Shown: positions 51,913-60,927, counted from the stretch's first letter. The stretch: DNA of 64,000 nucleotides from GCA-2731375 sp964344935 (GCA_964344935.1 CAYFPL010000004.1:186001-250000), one strand, 5' to 3'. Made by a program: numbers and translations. Notes: generated by a model from the letters alone, not told the origin.

Positions 51913-52398
51913 ATGAACGACAAGAACAATGAGGTGAATCTGGCACCAGTGCTGACGGCGGCTGAGGTGGAACAGGCCATCACTCGCAACTTGCCGCCCG
52001 TGGACCATCACGGCGAGAAAGTAGAGAGCGTCGGACCGAATTCATTGCGCATGCGCCTGCCGTTCAGCGAGGATTTCGTTGGCACGGAACCGTGGGGCCG
52101 GGGTGCGGATGGTGGGGGCGGCAAGGTCTTCTCCGGGCCCGTGGTCATGGGCTTTGCCGATACGGCCATGTACTGTTGCGTTCTGGCGGCCCTGGGCTGG
52201 GAAGTGATCCCGGTGATGGTCAACATAAACATCAACTTTGTCAGCCCGGCCCCGGCCAGGGACCTGATCGCCGAGGCCAAGATCATCCGCCGCGGCGGCC
52301 GCCTGTACTACCTCGAATGCTGGATCAATGCGAAAGGCGGTGCGGAACCTTGCGCCCATGTTACCTCTACATACCGCGTCGCCCGACGCACGGGATAG
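51913..52398 (+). CDS. PaaI-like hotdog-fold thioesterase
   Basis: A 161-residue single hotdog-domain protein. FSGPVVMGFADTAMYCCVLA carries the PaaI-type catalytic Asp region, NININFVSPAPARDLIAEAK is the long central strand, and CAHVTSTYRVARRTG is the end. The family hydrolyses acyl-CoA thioesters. ATG 51913 is chosen over ATG 51871 because homology starts later. A decayed C-terminal fragment of a paralogue lies at 57122-57293, beyond the FIST-kinase operon. Confidence 0.83.
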   Translation: MNDKNNEVNLAPVLTAAEVEQAITRNLPPVDHHGEKVESVGPNSLRMRLPFSEDFVGTEPWGRGADGGGGKVFSGPVVMGFADTAMYCCVLAALGWEVIPVMVNININFVSPAPARDLIAEAKIIRRGGRLYYLECWINAKGGAEPCAHVTSTYRVARRTG

Positions 52399-52773
52399 GA
52401 TCGATTTGAGTCCACGCCTGTCAAACGGCCAAAAGTCATCGCCAAACGCCACCTAAGAGGAATTGTCGGGCAAGGCGGGCATTTGCATGGAGATCTGGTT
52501 ACCGCTCCAGCATGACATCAATCCCGGCCTATGTCTCTTGACGTGGGGGAGGCTGAAGGCATGCCAATGCGTCATCGGCTCTAGAATTCGAGCTTTTGGT
52601 CTCCAGATTACTGTTCAGTTGTAGAACTGCAGGCGCATTTGAACCTCAACAGCCGATGGAGCGGCCAGTAATCATGCAGCACGCCCCATGCGACCATTTG
52701 AACTGTCGCGAAAGCGACTTGGTCCATGTTATTTATTGTTGGTGGTCTGGGCCGAGTAGTAGTTATCCATGTG
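52399..52773. other. Intergenic leader of the FIST-kinase operon
   Basis: This ~375-base region between the thioesterase and the FIST gene has no convincing ORF. It is of mixed composition and should hold the operon promoter. No hairpin with a T-run was noticed, so the thioesterase terminator is not evident. ATG 52726 opens the same frame as the FIST gene, giving a possible 16-residue extension. Confidence 0.35.
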
Positions 52774-53901
52774 ATGGAGGGACTTCTCTTGTATTGCGAG
52801 ATCCATAGTCCGGCAGAATTCGCCAGTGAGTGCGCCGCGCTTCTGAACACACCGGACCAGTCTTTGCTCATATGCATCGCCCGGCATCACCATGCCGAGC
52901 TAGATGTGATCGTCGATGCCCTGAGATCGGCTGACGTAAGGTTTTTTGGCGCGGTCTTTCCTGGCCTCATAAATCAGGGAAAAATTGCCGAAACCGGAGC
53001 GATTGTCCAAGCCGTGCCCCTGCTTGCTGCGCCGGCGGTCGCCCGCATTGATGGCGACGAGATCGATTGGACGCATCCAGCTTCGGAATTATCATCAACC
53101 GATCTGAAGCCCACTTGCATAATTTTGGCGGATTTTGCCTGCGTTGCCATAACGACTTTGATGCTCGAGCTTTTCAATCGCCACGGCAACGAAGTGAATT
53201 ATTTCGGCGCTGGCGCTGGGAGCGGCGTGCGCACGCCAAGTCCGGTTGTATTTAGCAACGAAGGCGTATTCACCGGTTCGGCTATTGTGGCCTATGTCAA
53301 TTGGGCGAGCGAAGTGAAATTGCGTCACGGTTGGTCCCGCATCGCCGGTCCTGTTGTCGCCACCCGCACTGAGCATAACGTGATCAAGGAACTGGATTGG
53401 GAACCGGCAATCAGCGTTTATCGATCACTGGTCGGGGATGAAATCGCAGGCTCCCTGGAGGGCAAGCATGACGACCCGGCCGCCAAGCGATATCCTTTTG
53501 GCATCGCGCGTGAGGACATGGAGGATGTCGTTCGGGACCCGCTGGTGACCAAGGACAGCGACGATCTTGTCGTTTTGTCCGATGTGCCGGAAAACTCAAT
53601 CATACATGTCTTGCACGGAAACCCGGATGACCTGATCGCGGCGGCCGGCCGCCTTGGCGCCGATTTCAAATCCGTGGATAAGGGGATCAGTTGTCTGATT
53701 TTCGATTGTTATTCACGGGCCATGCTGCTCGGCGATGACATAGTGAAGGAGCTTCAGTCATTTCAGGACGGGTTCGACCGAGGCCCAGACGATTTCGAGA
53801 TCGAAGGCGTTCTTGCGCTCGGTGAGATCGCTTCCGATGGCAATCGGATTCCGGATTTTCATAACAAAACCATGGCGGCTGTGTTGTTCCGTGAAAACTG
53901 A
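52774..53901 (+). CDS. FIST domain sensor protein
   Basis: This protein of about 375 residues has FIST_N- and FIST_C-type features. LICIARHHHAELDVIVDALR and VRFFGAVFPGLINQGKI fall in the N-terminal half. NYFGAGAGSGVRTPSPVVFS, GSAIVAYVNWASEVKLRHGW and PFGIAREDMEDVVRDPL lie in the middle, and CLIFDCYSRAMLLGDDIVKE with EGVLALGEIASDGNRIPDFH at the end. FIST proteins are proposed sensors of small ligands such as amino acids. Its stop overlaps the GTG start of the downstream hybrid kinase by 11 bases, so the two are translationally coupled and very probably one sensory pathway. Confidence 0.85.
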   Translation: MEGLLLYCEIHSPAEFASECAALLNTPDQSLLICIARHHHAELDVIVDALRSADVRFFGAVFPGLINQGKIAETGAIVQAVPLLAAPAVARIDGDEIDWTHPASELSSTDLKPTCIILADFACVAITTLMLELFNRHGNEVNYFGAGAGSGVRTPSPVVFSNEGVFTGSAIVAYVNWASEVKLRHGWSRIAGPVVATRTEHNVIKELDWEPAISVYRSLVGDEIAGSLEGKHDDPAAKRYPFGIAREDMEDVVRDPLVTKDSDDLVVLSDVPENSIIHVLHGNPDDLIAAAGRLGADFKSVDKGISCLIFDCYSRAMLLGDDIVKELQSFQDGFDRGPDDFEIEGVLALGEIASDGNRIPDFHNKTMAAVLFREN

Positions 53902-56900
53902 TAGAGAAAATGTAGCCGAGTATTCGCAGCTGCTTCAGCTGGAGTTGGCGCTGACCGTGGGTCGCATGCTCAAATTCGATCTTGAGCGGCGCTGCGATGA
54001 ATTCTTGCGGACCATATTGGCCCGAAAGAACTTGGCCTTTGGTTCCGTATGGCTGCGTAGCGATGGATTACGCAGGGGCGGAGATAAGAATACATTTGAG
54101 GTGGTATCCGCATTGCCGTTGGCCCGGCTTCGAGACAAATCCGTATCGGTTGACCATCCGAGTCTGGAGGTTTTGTCCGAAGAACGTTTCGTAATTATCC
54201 GGGATTCCGACGCTGAATTTGAACCGCATATCTTGGAGTCAGGTGTCACCGCCGGCTGCATTGTTCTGTTCCGTTTGGGCGAACAGGGCATGCTTCGATT
54301 GCATTCCATTGATCACGACTGTTTCACGATACGAGAGATCAATCAGCTATTGGGCGTGCTGGAGATATTCACCATCTCGATTGAAGGTGCGTTGTCGCAA
54401 CGCCGGCTCGCTGAGGAGCTGGGAGAACGTGAACGGGTTGAGAATGAACTTCGCGAGAGCGAAGAGCGTTTCCGCGACTTTGCCGCATCCTCCTCCGACT
54501 GGTTTTGGGAGATGGATGCAGATCTGCGCTTTACCTACATGTCTCCCAATGTGGAGGACGCTGTCGGGGTGCCGGCGGAATGGCACTACGGCAAGACACG
54601 TGCCGACATTCTAGGCGACGACTATGACAAAGAAGCGTGGGAAGGTCATCTGCGCGATCTGAAGTCGCACAAGGCTTTCCGAGACTTTACCTATCCCCGG
54701 GTCGGCGACGGTATTGAATCGAAATGGCTCAGTTCAAGTGGCCGGCCAAAATTTAGTGCCGGCGGTGAGTTCCTTGGCTACCGGGGCACGGGAAGCGACG
54801 TTACCGAGCAGAAACAACGTGAGTTCGAGATTCGCGACAGTGAAAAGAATCTCCGGCAGATCCTCGAAGAGAGTCCCATCGGCGTTGCGATCGTGCGGCA
54901 TACCGAAATAGACGGCCAAGTCGAAGCCAAACGCCTATTCGCCAATGATGCGCTCGTCAAAATGTTTGGCGCATCGTCCCAAGAGGAGATTATTCAGGCG
55001 GACGTTTCGGAAACCTGGGTCGACCGCGAGCAATTGTACGCCGTCAACGCGGCCATGAAAGATGGCGTGAATTTGGTTGATTTCGAGGCCCATAGACTTC
55101 GATTTGACGGAACCGAGTTATGGATCTCGATGAATACGCGCCCGATCAGCTTCTATGACCAGGATTGCACCATGGTCTGGCATTTTGACGTCACCAATCG
55201 CAAGCGAGCGGAGAACGCCTTGCGTGAGAGCGAGGGCCGGTTCAGGGCCTTCATAGACAATTCGCCGGCGGCAATCCTACTCAAGGATACGGAAGGGCGC
55301 TATCTCATCGCCAACAAACAGTGGCACGAATGGTTCAATCCCGAAGGGCAGGAAATTGTCGGCAAAACGGTGTTTGACATGTATCCCGAAGCCCATGCGA
55401 TCGAGGTGACCGAACTGGACCGCAAGGCCATGTTGGACGAGGCGGCGACCGCGACCGAGATAAAGACGCCATTTGCCGATGGCGCCGAACGAACAACGCT
55501 CTTTCTCAAATTCCCCGTCAAGCTTGATGACGGCACGGTTATCGGCATCGGCGGCATCAACACGGATATCACCGAGCGCAAACAGGCGGAAGAGGCCTTG
55601 CGTGAGAGTGAGCAGCAGCTTCGCCTGGTAACTGATTCAATGCCCGTCTTGGTCACCTATATCGATTACCAGGAGCACTACCGATTTGCCAATAAGATTG
55701 CCGAGGACTGGCTTGCGCAGCCCGTTGCGCACGTTGTTGGCAGGCCGATCGAAAAAGTTCTGGGCCCCGAGCGTTACGCAAAGATCAGTGCCCAGATCAA
55801 GGCCGCCCTCACAGGCGAGATGCAAAAATTCACCGCCAGAATCACCTACCCCGATGGCCGGGAACGGGATGTCGATATCACATATGTGCCAGACATCGCG
55901 GCGGATGGGGACGTTGCCGGTTTCTTTTCCTTGGCGATTGACATCACCGAACGGCGTGCGCTCGAGGAACGCTTGCGTCAGGCGCAGAAGATGGAGGCTG
56001 TTGGTCAGCTCACCGGCGGCATCGCCCACGATTTCAACAACATTCTTGCGGCCGTCATTGGCAACCTTAATTTGGTCGAAGAAAGCCCCGGCATCACGGA
56101 TGCGGTGGACAAGGAGTGCATCGCCACCGCCTTGCGGGCATCGCTTCGGGGCGCTGAATTGACACACCGTCTTTTGGCGTTCTCACGGCAACAGGATCTG
56201 GTCGCCAAGACAACCCAAGTCAACGATATCCTGCCGCATTTTTGCCAATTGGCGCAAAGTACGATCGGCGAGGATATTGCCATCGAGTTGAAAATGGCGT
56301 TCGACCTTTGGCCGACAATTGTGGATGCAGGGCAACTGGAAAATGCGCTCTTAAACCTTGCCATTAACGCCCGTGACGCCATGCCCGACGGCGGGCACCT
56401 GACCGTTGAAACCGCCAACCGGGTTTTGACAAAAGCCGACATGGCAAACTGGGACGGTCTCGACCCAGGGGACTATGTAACCGTCACGGTCAGTGATACC
56501 GGTACCGGTATGCCGGAGGAAGTGCGGGCCCGGGTGTTCGAACCCTTCTTCACGACCAAGGATGTGGGCGAGGGGAGTGGCTTGGGTTTGAGTATGGTTT
56601 TCGGCTTCGCCCAGCAATCAGGCGGCCAGGTCTATGTCTACAGCGAGCCGGATCACGGCACGACGGTCAGGATCTATCTGCCCAGGGATGACACAGCAAA
56701 GAAGACCATGATTGCGGCTGATGCGGGCAAGAAGGAACGGCCGACGGGTGATGAGACCATCCTCGTGGTCGAAGACGACGGGGATGTCCGGCATTATCTG
56801 ACCACCATTCTCGGCCGTCTGGGCTATACCGTCCTGGCGGCCGAGCATGGGCCGGAGGCATTGGAGGTCATGTCCGGCTCCCCTCCGATTGATTTGCTGT

Positions 56901-57121
56901 TGACCGACATGATCCTGCCGAAAGGTATGAGCGGGCGCGATGTGGCGGCCGCCTTCCGCGAGCGCTATCCGGATGCCGCGGTGATCTATTCATCGGGCTA
57001 TACGCGGGAGGCCCTCAATCGCCGCGGCGGCCTCGAGGATGACGCGGCCTTGATGGACAAGCCTTATCAAACCGCGGCACTGGCCCAACGGATACGTGAC
57101 GCGCTGGACGGGCGGGAGTGA
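53891..57121 (+). CDS. Multi-PAS hybrid histidine kinase
   Basis: A 1076-residue soluble kinase. Residues ~1-180 look GAF-like. Four PAS/PAC units follow, each introduced by a RESE-type linker, near residues 187, 315, 445 and 571. The HisKA-type phospho-acceptor is His713 (LTGGIAHDFNNILAAVIGNL). The HATPase domain shows LLNLAINARDAMPDGGHLTV, VSDTGTGMPEEVRARVFEPF and GEGSGLGLSMVFGFAQQSGG. A C-terminal receiver has Asp1006 in LLLTDMILPKGMSGRDVA. No membrane helices are seen. The start is GTG 53891, overlapping the FIST gene; ATG 53813 would be deeply inside it. FIST with a PAS kinase recurs in bacteria, consistent with FIST supplying the input. Confidence 0.92.
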   Translation: MKTDRENVAEYSQLLQLELALTVGRMLKFDLERRCDEFLRTILARKNLAFGSVWLRSDGLRRGGDKNTFEVVSALPLARLRDKSVSVDHPSLEVLSEERFVIIRDSDAEFEPHILESGVTAGCIVLFRLGEQGMLRLHSIDHDCFTIREINQLLGVLEIFTISIEGALSQRRLAEELGERERVENELRESEERFRDFAASSSDWFWEMDADLRFTYMSPNVEDAVGVPAEWHYGKTRADILGDDYDKEAWEGHLRDLKSHKAFRDFTYPRVGDGIESKWLSSSGRPKFSAGGEFLGYRGTGSDVTEQKQREFEIRDSEKNLRQILEESPIGVAIVRHTEIDGQVEAKRLFANDALVKMFGASSQEEIIQADVSETWVDREQLYAVNAAMKDGVNLVDFEAHRLRFDGTELWISMNTRPISFYDQDCTMVWHFDVTNRKRAENALRESEGRFRAFIDNSPAAILLKDTEGRYLIANKQWHEWFNPEGQEIVGKTVFDMYPEAHAIEVTELDRKAMLDEAATATEIKTPFADGAERTTLFLKFPVKLDDGTVIGIGGINTDITERKQAEEALRESEQQLRLVTDSMPVLVTYIDYQEHYRFANKIAEDWLAQPVAHVVGRPIEKVLGPERYAKISAQIKAALTGEMQKFTARITYPDGRERDVDITYVPDIAADGDVAGFFSLAIDITERRALEERLRQAQKMEAVGQLTGGIAHDFNNILAAVIGNLNLVEESPGITDAVDKECIATALRASLRGAELTHRLLAFSRQQDLVAKTTQVNDILPHFCQLAQSTIGEDIAIELKMAFDLWPTIVDAGQLENALLNLAINARDAMPDGGHLTVETANRVLTKADMANWDGLDPGDYVTVTVSDTGTGMPEEVRARVFEPFFTTKDVGEGSGLGLSMVFGFAQQSGGQVYVYSEPDHGTTVRIYLPRDDTAKKTMIAADAGKKERPTGDETILVVEDDGDVRHYLTTILGRLGYTVLAAEHGPEALEVMSGSPPIDLLLTDMILPKGMSGRDVAAAFRERYPDAAVIYSSGYTREALNRRGGLEDDAALMDKPYQTAALAQRIRDALDGRE

Positions 57122-57293
57122 CGTTCGGACTTGTCGAGAATGCCGGTTTGCCTGTCCAAGATCAAATCGGCGAAACAGGCCGTATTCTGGGCGGGTGCCG
57201 CCTCCGCGAATTCGAATGCCGGATCACTGTAAAATGGCTGCACCCTGCGCCCACATAACATCAACCTACCGGGTGGCGCGGCGGGAAGGGTGA
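57122..57293 (+). pseudogene. Decayed C-terminal fragment of a PaaI-like thioesterase
   Basis: Directly after the kinase stop, the frame DQIGETGRILGGCRLREFEC-RITVK aligns with DLIAEAKIIRRGGRLYYLEC-WINAK of the thioesterase at 51913-52398. A one-base frameshift near 57230 then leads into MAAPCAHITSTYRVARREG and a stop, matching AEPCAHVTSTYRVARRTG. About 57 codons of a diverged paralogue remain, with no start. The fragment abuts the kinase gene with essentially no spacer. Confidence 0.75.
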
Positions 57294-57326
57294 GAAAGCG
57301 TCAAATCTTTCGGATCTTCGGGTCTA

Positions 57327-57617
57327 TCAATCCAGGTGACGAGCCGGGTCCTGCCGCCCATGCAGGACACGCAATATCAAAACCATATCGTCTTCGATTT
57401 CATAGAAGACGACATGTGACTGGTGAACGAATGAGCGTGTACGTTCGTCGATGTCCTGGCGCGTTCGACCCATCTGTGGGCGCCTACCTAGACTTGCGAA
57501 CAGCGCTTCGAGACTGGCGTGATATTGCGCCGCCTGTTCCGACCCGAATTGCTCGGCAGTGTAACGAAAAATGTCCTTGAGGTCCGCGACGCACTGATTG
57601 GAGAGCCTATAGGTCAT
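57327..57617 (-). CDS. parE: ParE/RelE-superfamily toxin
   Basis: A 96-residue toxin-like protein: YRLSNQCVADLKDIFRYTAE, RPQMGRTRQDIDERTRSFVH and VVFYEIEDDMVLILRVLHGR, ending DPARHLD. This is the ParE pattern, and ParE toxins poison DNA gyrase. ATG 57617 lies inside the 3' end of the antitoxin gene (11-base overlap), typical of ParDE operons. Confidence 0.9.
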   Translation of the reverse strand: MTYRLSNQCVADLKDIFRYTAEQFGSEQAAQYHASLEALFASLGRRPQMGRTRQDIDERTRSFVHQSHVVFYEIEDDMVLILRVLHGRQDPARHLD

Positions 57618-57858
57618 CTGCGAGTTCTGATCGCGCCTCCCGCAGCACATCATTCATGGATTTATCCGAAATTCCGCTTTGCCGCCCCACGTCGACGGCC
57701 GCCCGCAACGCCTCCAGTCTTTCCTGTTTCTCCTGGTCATGGCGAATAAGGTCACGGAAATATTCGCTATCGTTCCCGTAGCGACCTGAACCAACTTGAT
57801 GCTTCACCCACTCGTCCATAGAAACGGGAATCGTAATCGTCTTGCGCGTCATCGTCAT
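57607..57858 (-). CDS. parD: ParD-family antitoxin
   Basis: An 83-residue antitoxin. The N-terminal ribbon-helix-helix part reads RKTITIPVSMDEWVKHQV, then SGRYGNDSEYFRDLIRHDQE, and an acidic C-terminal tail wraps the toxin. It binds its own promoter in the family, so an operator is expected in 57859-57990. ATG 57858 or 57852. First gene of the ParDE pair. Confidence 0.9.
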   Translation of the reverse strand: MTMTRKTITIPVSMDEWVKHQVGSGRYGNDSEYFRDLIRHDQEKQERLEALRAAVDVGRQSGISDKSMNDVLREARSELADDL

Positions 57859-57990
57859 GGCGTTGTCTCCAAACTGCTGAGCAGAATACCATGCGACGAT
57901 CGTATGATCAAAGTATGACATAAGGCACAATGACAGATGTAACGATGAGTTGTCTGTCGCTTAAAACCGACAGATAAATCAAAATGAAAC

Positions 57991-59571
57991 CTAAATCGGC
58001 GACACCGGCCTTACCCTCGGCGGGTGTCGGTCCGGCCGCCGTGGGGCGCATCTATCGAAGACGTTGATCAGGGTTTCCCGGGTCCGGCGGGGGTCGATGA
58101 CGTCGTCGATGCCGAAGCCCTCGGCCGCGCGCTGGGCGCCCAGTTGGCTCTTGAAGATATCGATGATTTCCTGGCGCCGCGCCTTGGGGTCTTCCGCCGC
58201 TTCGTAGTCGCGGCGGTAGGCGACGTCGACGGAGCCTTCGACGCTCATGGCGCAGATCTCGGCAGTGGGCCAGGCGAATGTGGCGTTGTTGTCGAAAGCC
58301 TTACCGCCGCCCATGGCGTAATAGCCGCCGCCATAGCCCTTGCGCAGGGTGATGGAGACTCGGGGCACGGTGGCCTGGCCCATTTCAAACATCAGCCGGC
58401 CGGAGCGCCGGCCCAGGCCCGCATCCTCCGCCGACTTGCCGATGGAAAACCCGGGCACATCGATCAGCATCACCAGGGGCAGGCCAAAGGCATCGCACAG
58501 CGCGATGAAGTGGGAGGCCTTTTCGCAGGCCTTCACATCCAGCATGCCGGCCAGGTGCTTGGCCTGGTTGGCGACGAAGCCCACGGGACGGCCGTTCAGG
58601 CGGGCCAGGGCGGTGACCATGTTGCGGGCATAGCTGGGCTTTTTCTCGAACACGCTGCCCCTGTCCGCCACCAGTTCGATGATGCGGCGCACATCGTATG
58701 ACTTGCGCGGACTGGCGGGAATAATCTCCAGCAATTCCTCCTCCGCCCGGTCCACGGGATCGTCGGTGGCCTGTATTGGCAGCGGCTCCCGGGCATTGGC
58801 GGGCAGGTAGCTGAGGAAGCGTTGCAAGGCGGCAATCGCCTCGTCCTCGGTCTCCACCGCCAGATCGGAAATGCCGGTCTGGTTGGTCTGGAAGATGGCG
58901 CCGCCCAGGTCTTCCTTGCTGATCTCCTCCCCCAGGCCCGCCTTGACCAAGGCCGGGCCCGCCATGCCCATGGTGGAGCCGCCCTTGACCATGACAACGA
59001 AGTCGGCCAGGGAGGCATAGTTGGTTGGTCCGGCAAAGCCCTGGCCCAGCATGGCCATGGCTTGGGGCACCCAGCCGGAGTTGCGGGCGAAAAGCTGGAA
59101 CACCGGATTGGCGGCGGCGAAATGGCGGCTGTCCTGGCCGTCCTGGATGCGGTGGCCGCCGCCTTCCAACAGCGCCACCAGGGGCATGCCGTTGTCGGTG
59201 GCGGTGGTGGTGGCCTTGTTGGCCTTGGCCGCACCCCGGGGGCCCGTGCTGCCGCCGAGCACGGTATAGTCGTGGGACATGATGGAGACCGGGCGGCCGT
59301 CGATCAGGCCGGTGCCGGTGACGACGCCGTCGGCGGGCGCCACCAGATCCTCGTTGAAGCCGGTGTCGCGCAACGGCTCCACCAGGGCGCCGGATTCAAG
59401 GAAACTGCCTTTATCCACCAGCCTCTCGATACGCTCCCGTGCGGTGTATTTGCCCTGGGAATGCTGCCGCGCGACCGCCTCCGGCCGGCCTTCATCCAGG
59501 ATGGCCCGCCGGGCGGCGTCGATCTCCGCCCATAATTCGCGGCCGGATTTGGGCTCGTCATCGGCGGTCAT
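57991..59571 (-). CDS. Acyl-CoA carboxylase carboxyltransferase subunit
   Basis: A 526-residue biotin-dependent carboxyltransferase of the propionyl/methylcrotonyl-CoA carboxylase beta type. RQHSQGKYTARERIERLVDK is at the start, VSIMSHDYTVLGGSTGPRGA and FVVMVKGGSTMGMAGPALVK form the N-terminal crotonase lobe. LPLVMLIDVPGFSIGKSAED, KGYGGGYYAMGGGKAFDNNA and FAWPTAEICAMSVEGSVDVA form the C-terminal lobe. The tail is Pro/Arg-rich. No biotin carboxylase/BCCP gene is next to it, so its partner must be elsewhere. A REP-like repeat separates it from the AMACR-like gene. Confidence 0.9.
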   Translation of the reverse strand: MTADDEPKSGRELWAEIDAARRAILDEGRPEAVARQHSQGKYTARERIERLVDKGSFLESGALVEPLRDTGFNEDLVAPADGVVTGTGLIDGRPVSIMSHDYTVLGGSTGPRGAAKANKATTTATDNGMPLVALLEGGGHRIQDGQDSRHFAAANPVFQLFARNSGWVPQAMAMLGQGFAGPTNYASLADFVVMVKGGSTMGMAGPALVKAGLGEEISKEDLGGAIFQTNQTGISDLAVETEDEAIAALQRFLSYLPANAREPLPIQATDDPVDRAEEELLEIIPASPRKSYDVRRIIELVADRGSVFEKKPSYARNMVTALARLNGRPVGFVANQAKHLAGMLDVKACEKASHFIALCDAFGLPLVMLIDVPGFSIGKSAEDAGLGRRSGRLMFEMGQATVPRVSITLRKGYGGGYYAMGGGKAFDNNATFAWPTAEICAMSVEGSVDVAYRRDYEAAEDPKARRQEIIDIFKSQLGAQRAAEGFGIDDVIDPRRTRETLINVFDRCAPRRPDRHPPRVRPVSPI

Positions 59572-59590
59572 GGGTTACTCCTAAAATGGC

Positions 59591-59649
59591 GTCACTCCCG
59601 CGAAGGCGGGAGTCCAGAGGCCCTGGATTCCCGCCTGCGCGGGAATGAC
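59591..59649. repeat. REP-like inverted repeat element, copy 3
   Basis: GTCACTCCCGCGAAGGCGGGAG and ATTCCCGCCTGCGCGGGAATGAC face each other around a short spacer. It is the most compact of the three copies. Confidence 0.8.
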
Positions 59650-59661
59650 AATGATGTGGGG

Positions 59662-60834
59662 TCAACCCTTGCCCTGATAGGGTTCCGTCTGCACCACGGC
59701 GCCGGAATCGAGAAGAGAGACGATCTCCTCTCTGGAGAAGCCCCATTCCGAAAGGCCCGATTCCGTGTCCTGGCCCAAGGTCGGCGGTGGGCCTTGTACC
59801 TCCGCCTGGGTGCGGGAGAATTTCGGCGCCGGTCCCGGTTGCGTCACGCCCATGACCTCGACAAAGCTCTCACGGGCTACGTTCTGGGGATGGCTGGGTG
59901 CTTCCGACATAGACAATACCGGTGCGAAACAGATATCCGTGCCCTCCATGATCTCGCACCATTCGTCCCGGGTCTTCTGCTTGAAGACCTCGGCATAGGT
60001 TTCCTTCATCTGCGGCCAGTTATCCCGGTCCATCTGAGCCGGCAGGTTCATCTTGTCCATGCCGGATTTCTCCAGCAGTTCCTCATAGAACTTGGGCTCG
60101 ATGGAACCGACAGAGACATGCTTGCCGTCCTTGGTCTCGTAAGTGCCGTAGAATGGCGCGCCGGTATCCAGGATGTTGGCGCCGCGCTCGTCGGTCCAAA
60201 AGCCCGAGCCGTGCATGCCATAGATCGGCAGCATCAGATAGGCGGAACCTTCCAGCATGGAGGTGTCCACCACCTGGCCCTTCCCGGAGCGCTGTGCCTC
60301 CCACAATGCGGCCATGACGCCGAAGGCCAGGAACATGGCCCCGCCGCCGAAATCGCCGGTCAGGTTCAGGGGCGGCACCGGGCCGCTGTCCTTGGTGCCG
60401 CAGGAATAGAGCACACCGGACAGCGCGATATAGTTGATGTCATGGCCGGCGGCATGGCTGACCGGGCCGTCCTGGCCCCAGCCGGTCATGCGGCCATAGA
60501 CCAACTTTTCGTTGCGGGCCAGGCAGACATCCGGGCCCAGGCCCAGGCGCTCGGCCACGCCGGGGCGGAAACCTTCGACCAGGGCATCGGCCTGTTCTAC
60601 CAGCCGCAGGACGGCTTCCACGCCGTCGGGATGCTTCAGGTCCACGGAGATGGATTTGCGCCCCCGGCCGAGGACGTCAAAGGCCGGGTTCTTGCCCGAA
60701 ATCCCCAGGCCCGAGGGTGCGGTGCGATCGACCCGAATGACCTGGGCCCCCATATCCGACAGCAGGGTGGAGCAAAACGGCACCGGCCCGATGCCTGCCA
60801 ATTCAACAATTTTCATGCCCGCCAGGGGTCCCAT
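59662..60834 (-). CDS. Alpha-methylacyl-CoA racemase-like CoA transferase family protein
   Basis: A 390-residue family III protein of the AMACR branch. The catalytic His/Asp pair of AMACR is matched by AAGHDINYIALSGVLYSCG and NLTGDFGGGAMFLAFGVMAA. GKGQVVDTSMLEGSAYLMLP, GPVPFCSTLLSDMGAQVIRV and FAPVLSMSEAPSHPQN are further blocks. It would epimerise the 2-methyl centre of acyl-CoAs. ATG 60834 has GAGGAG 7 bases upstream. A 639-codon frame on the opposite strand is a shadow. Confidence 0.9.
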   Translation of the reverse strand: MGPLAGMKIVELAGIGPVPFCSTLLSDMGAQVIRVDRTAPSGLGISGKNPAFDVLGRGRKSISVDLKHPDGVEAVLRLVEQADALVEGFRPGVAERLGLGPDVCLARNEKLVYGRMTGWGQDGPVSHAAGHDINYIALSGVLYSCGTKDSGPVPPLNLTGDFGGGAMFLAFGVMAALWEAQRSGKGQVVDTSMLEGSAYLMLPIYGMHGSGFWTDERGANILDTGAPFYGTYETKDGKHVSVGSIEPKFYEELLEKSGMDKMNLPAQMDRDNWPQMKETYAEVFKQKTRDEWCEIMEGTDICFAPVLSMSEAPSHPQNVARESFVEVMGVTQPGPAPKFSRTQAEVQGPPPTLGQDTESGLSEWGFSREEIVSLLDSGAVVQTEPYQGKG

Positions 60835-60927
60835 GGCCAATCTCCTCGTATTGCGGCAACTGTTTTGATTGCTCCGACAATAACGGATGGCGGGCCCCGG
60901 TCAATTCCCTCTAGATGGCGCCGTCGC

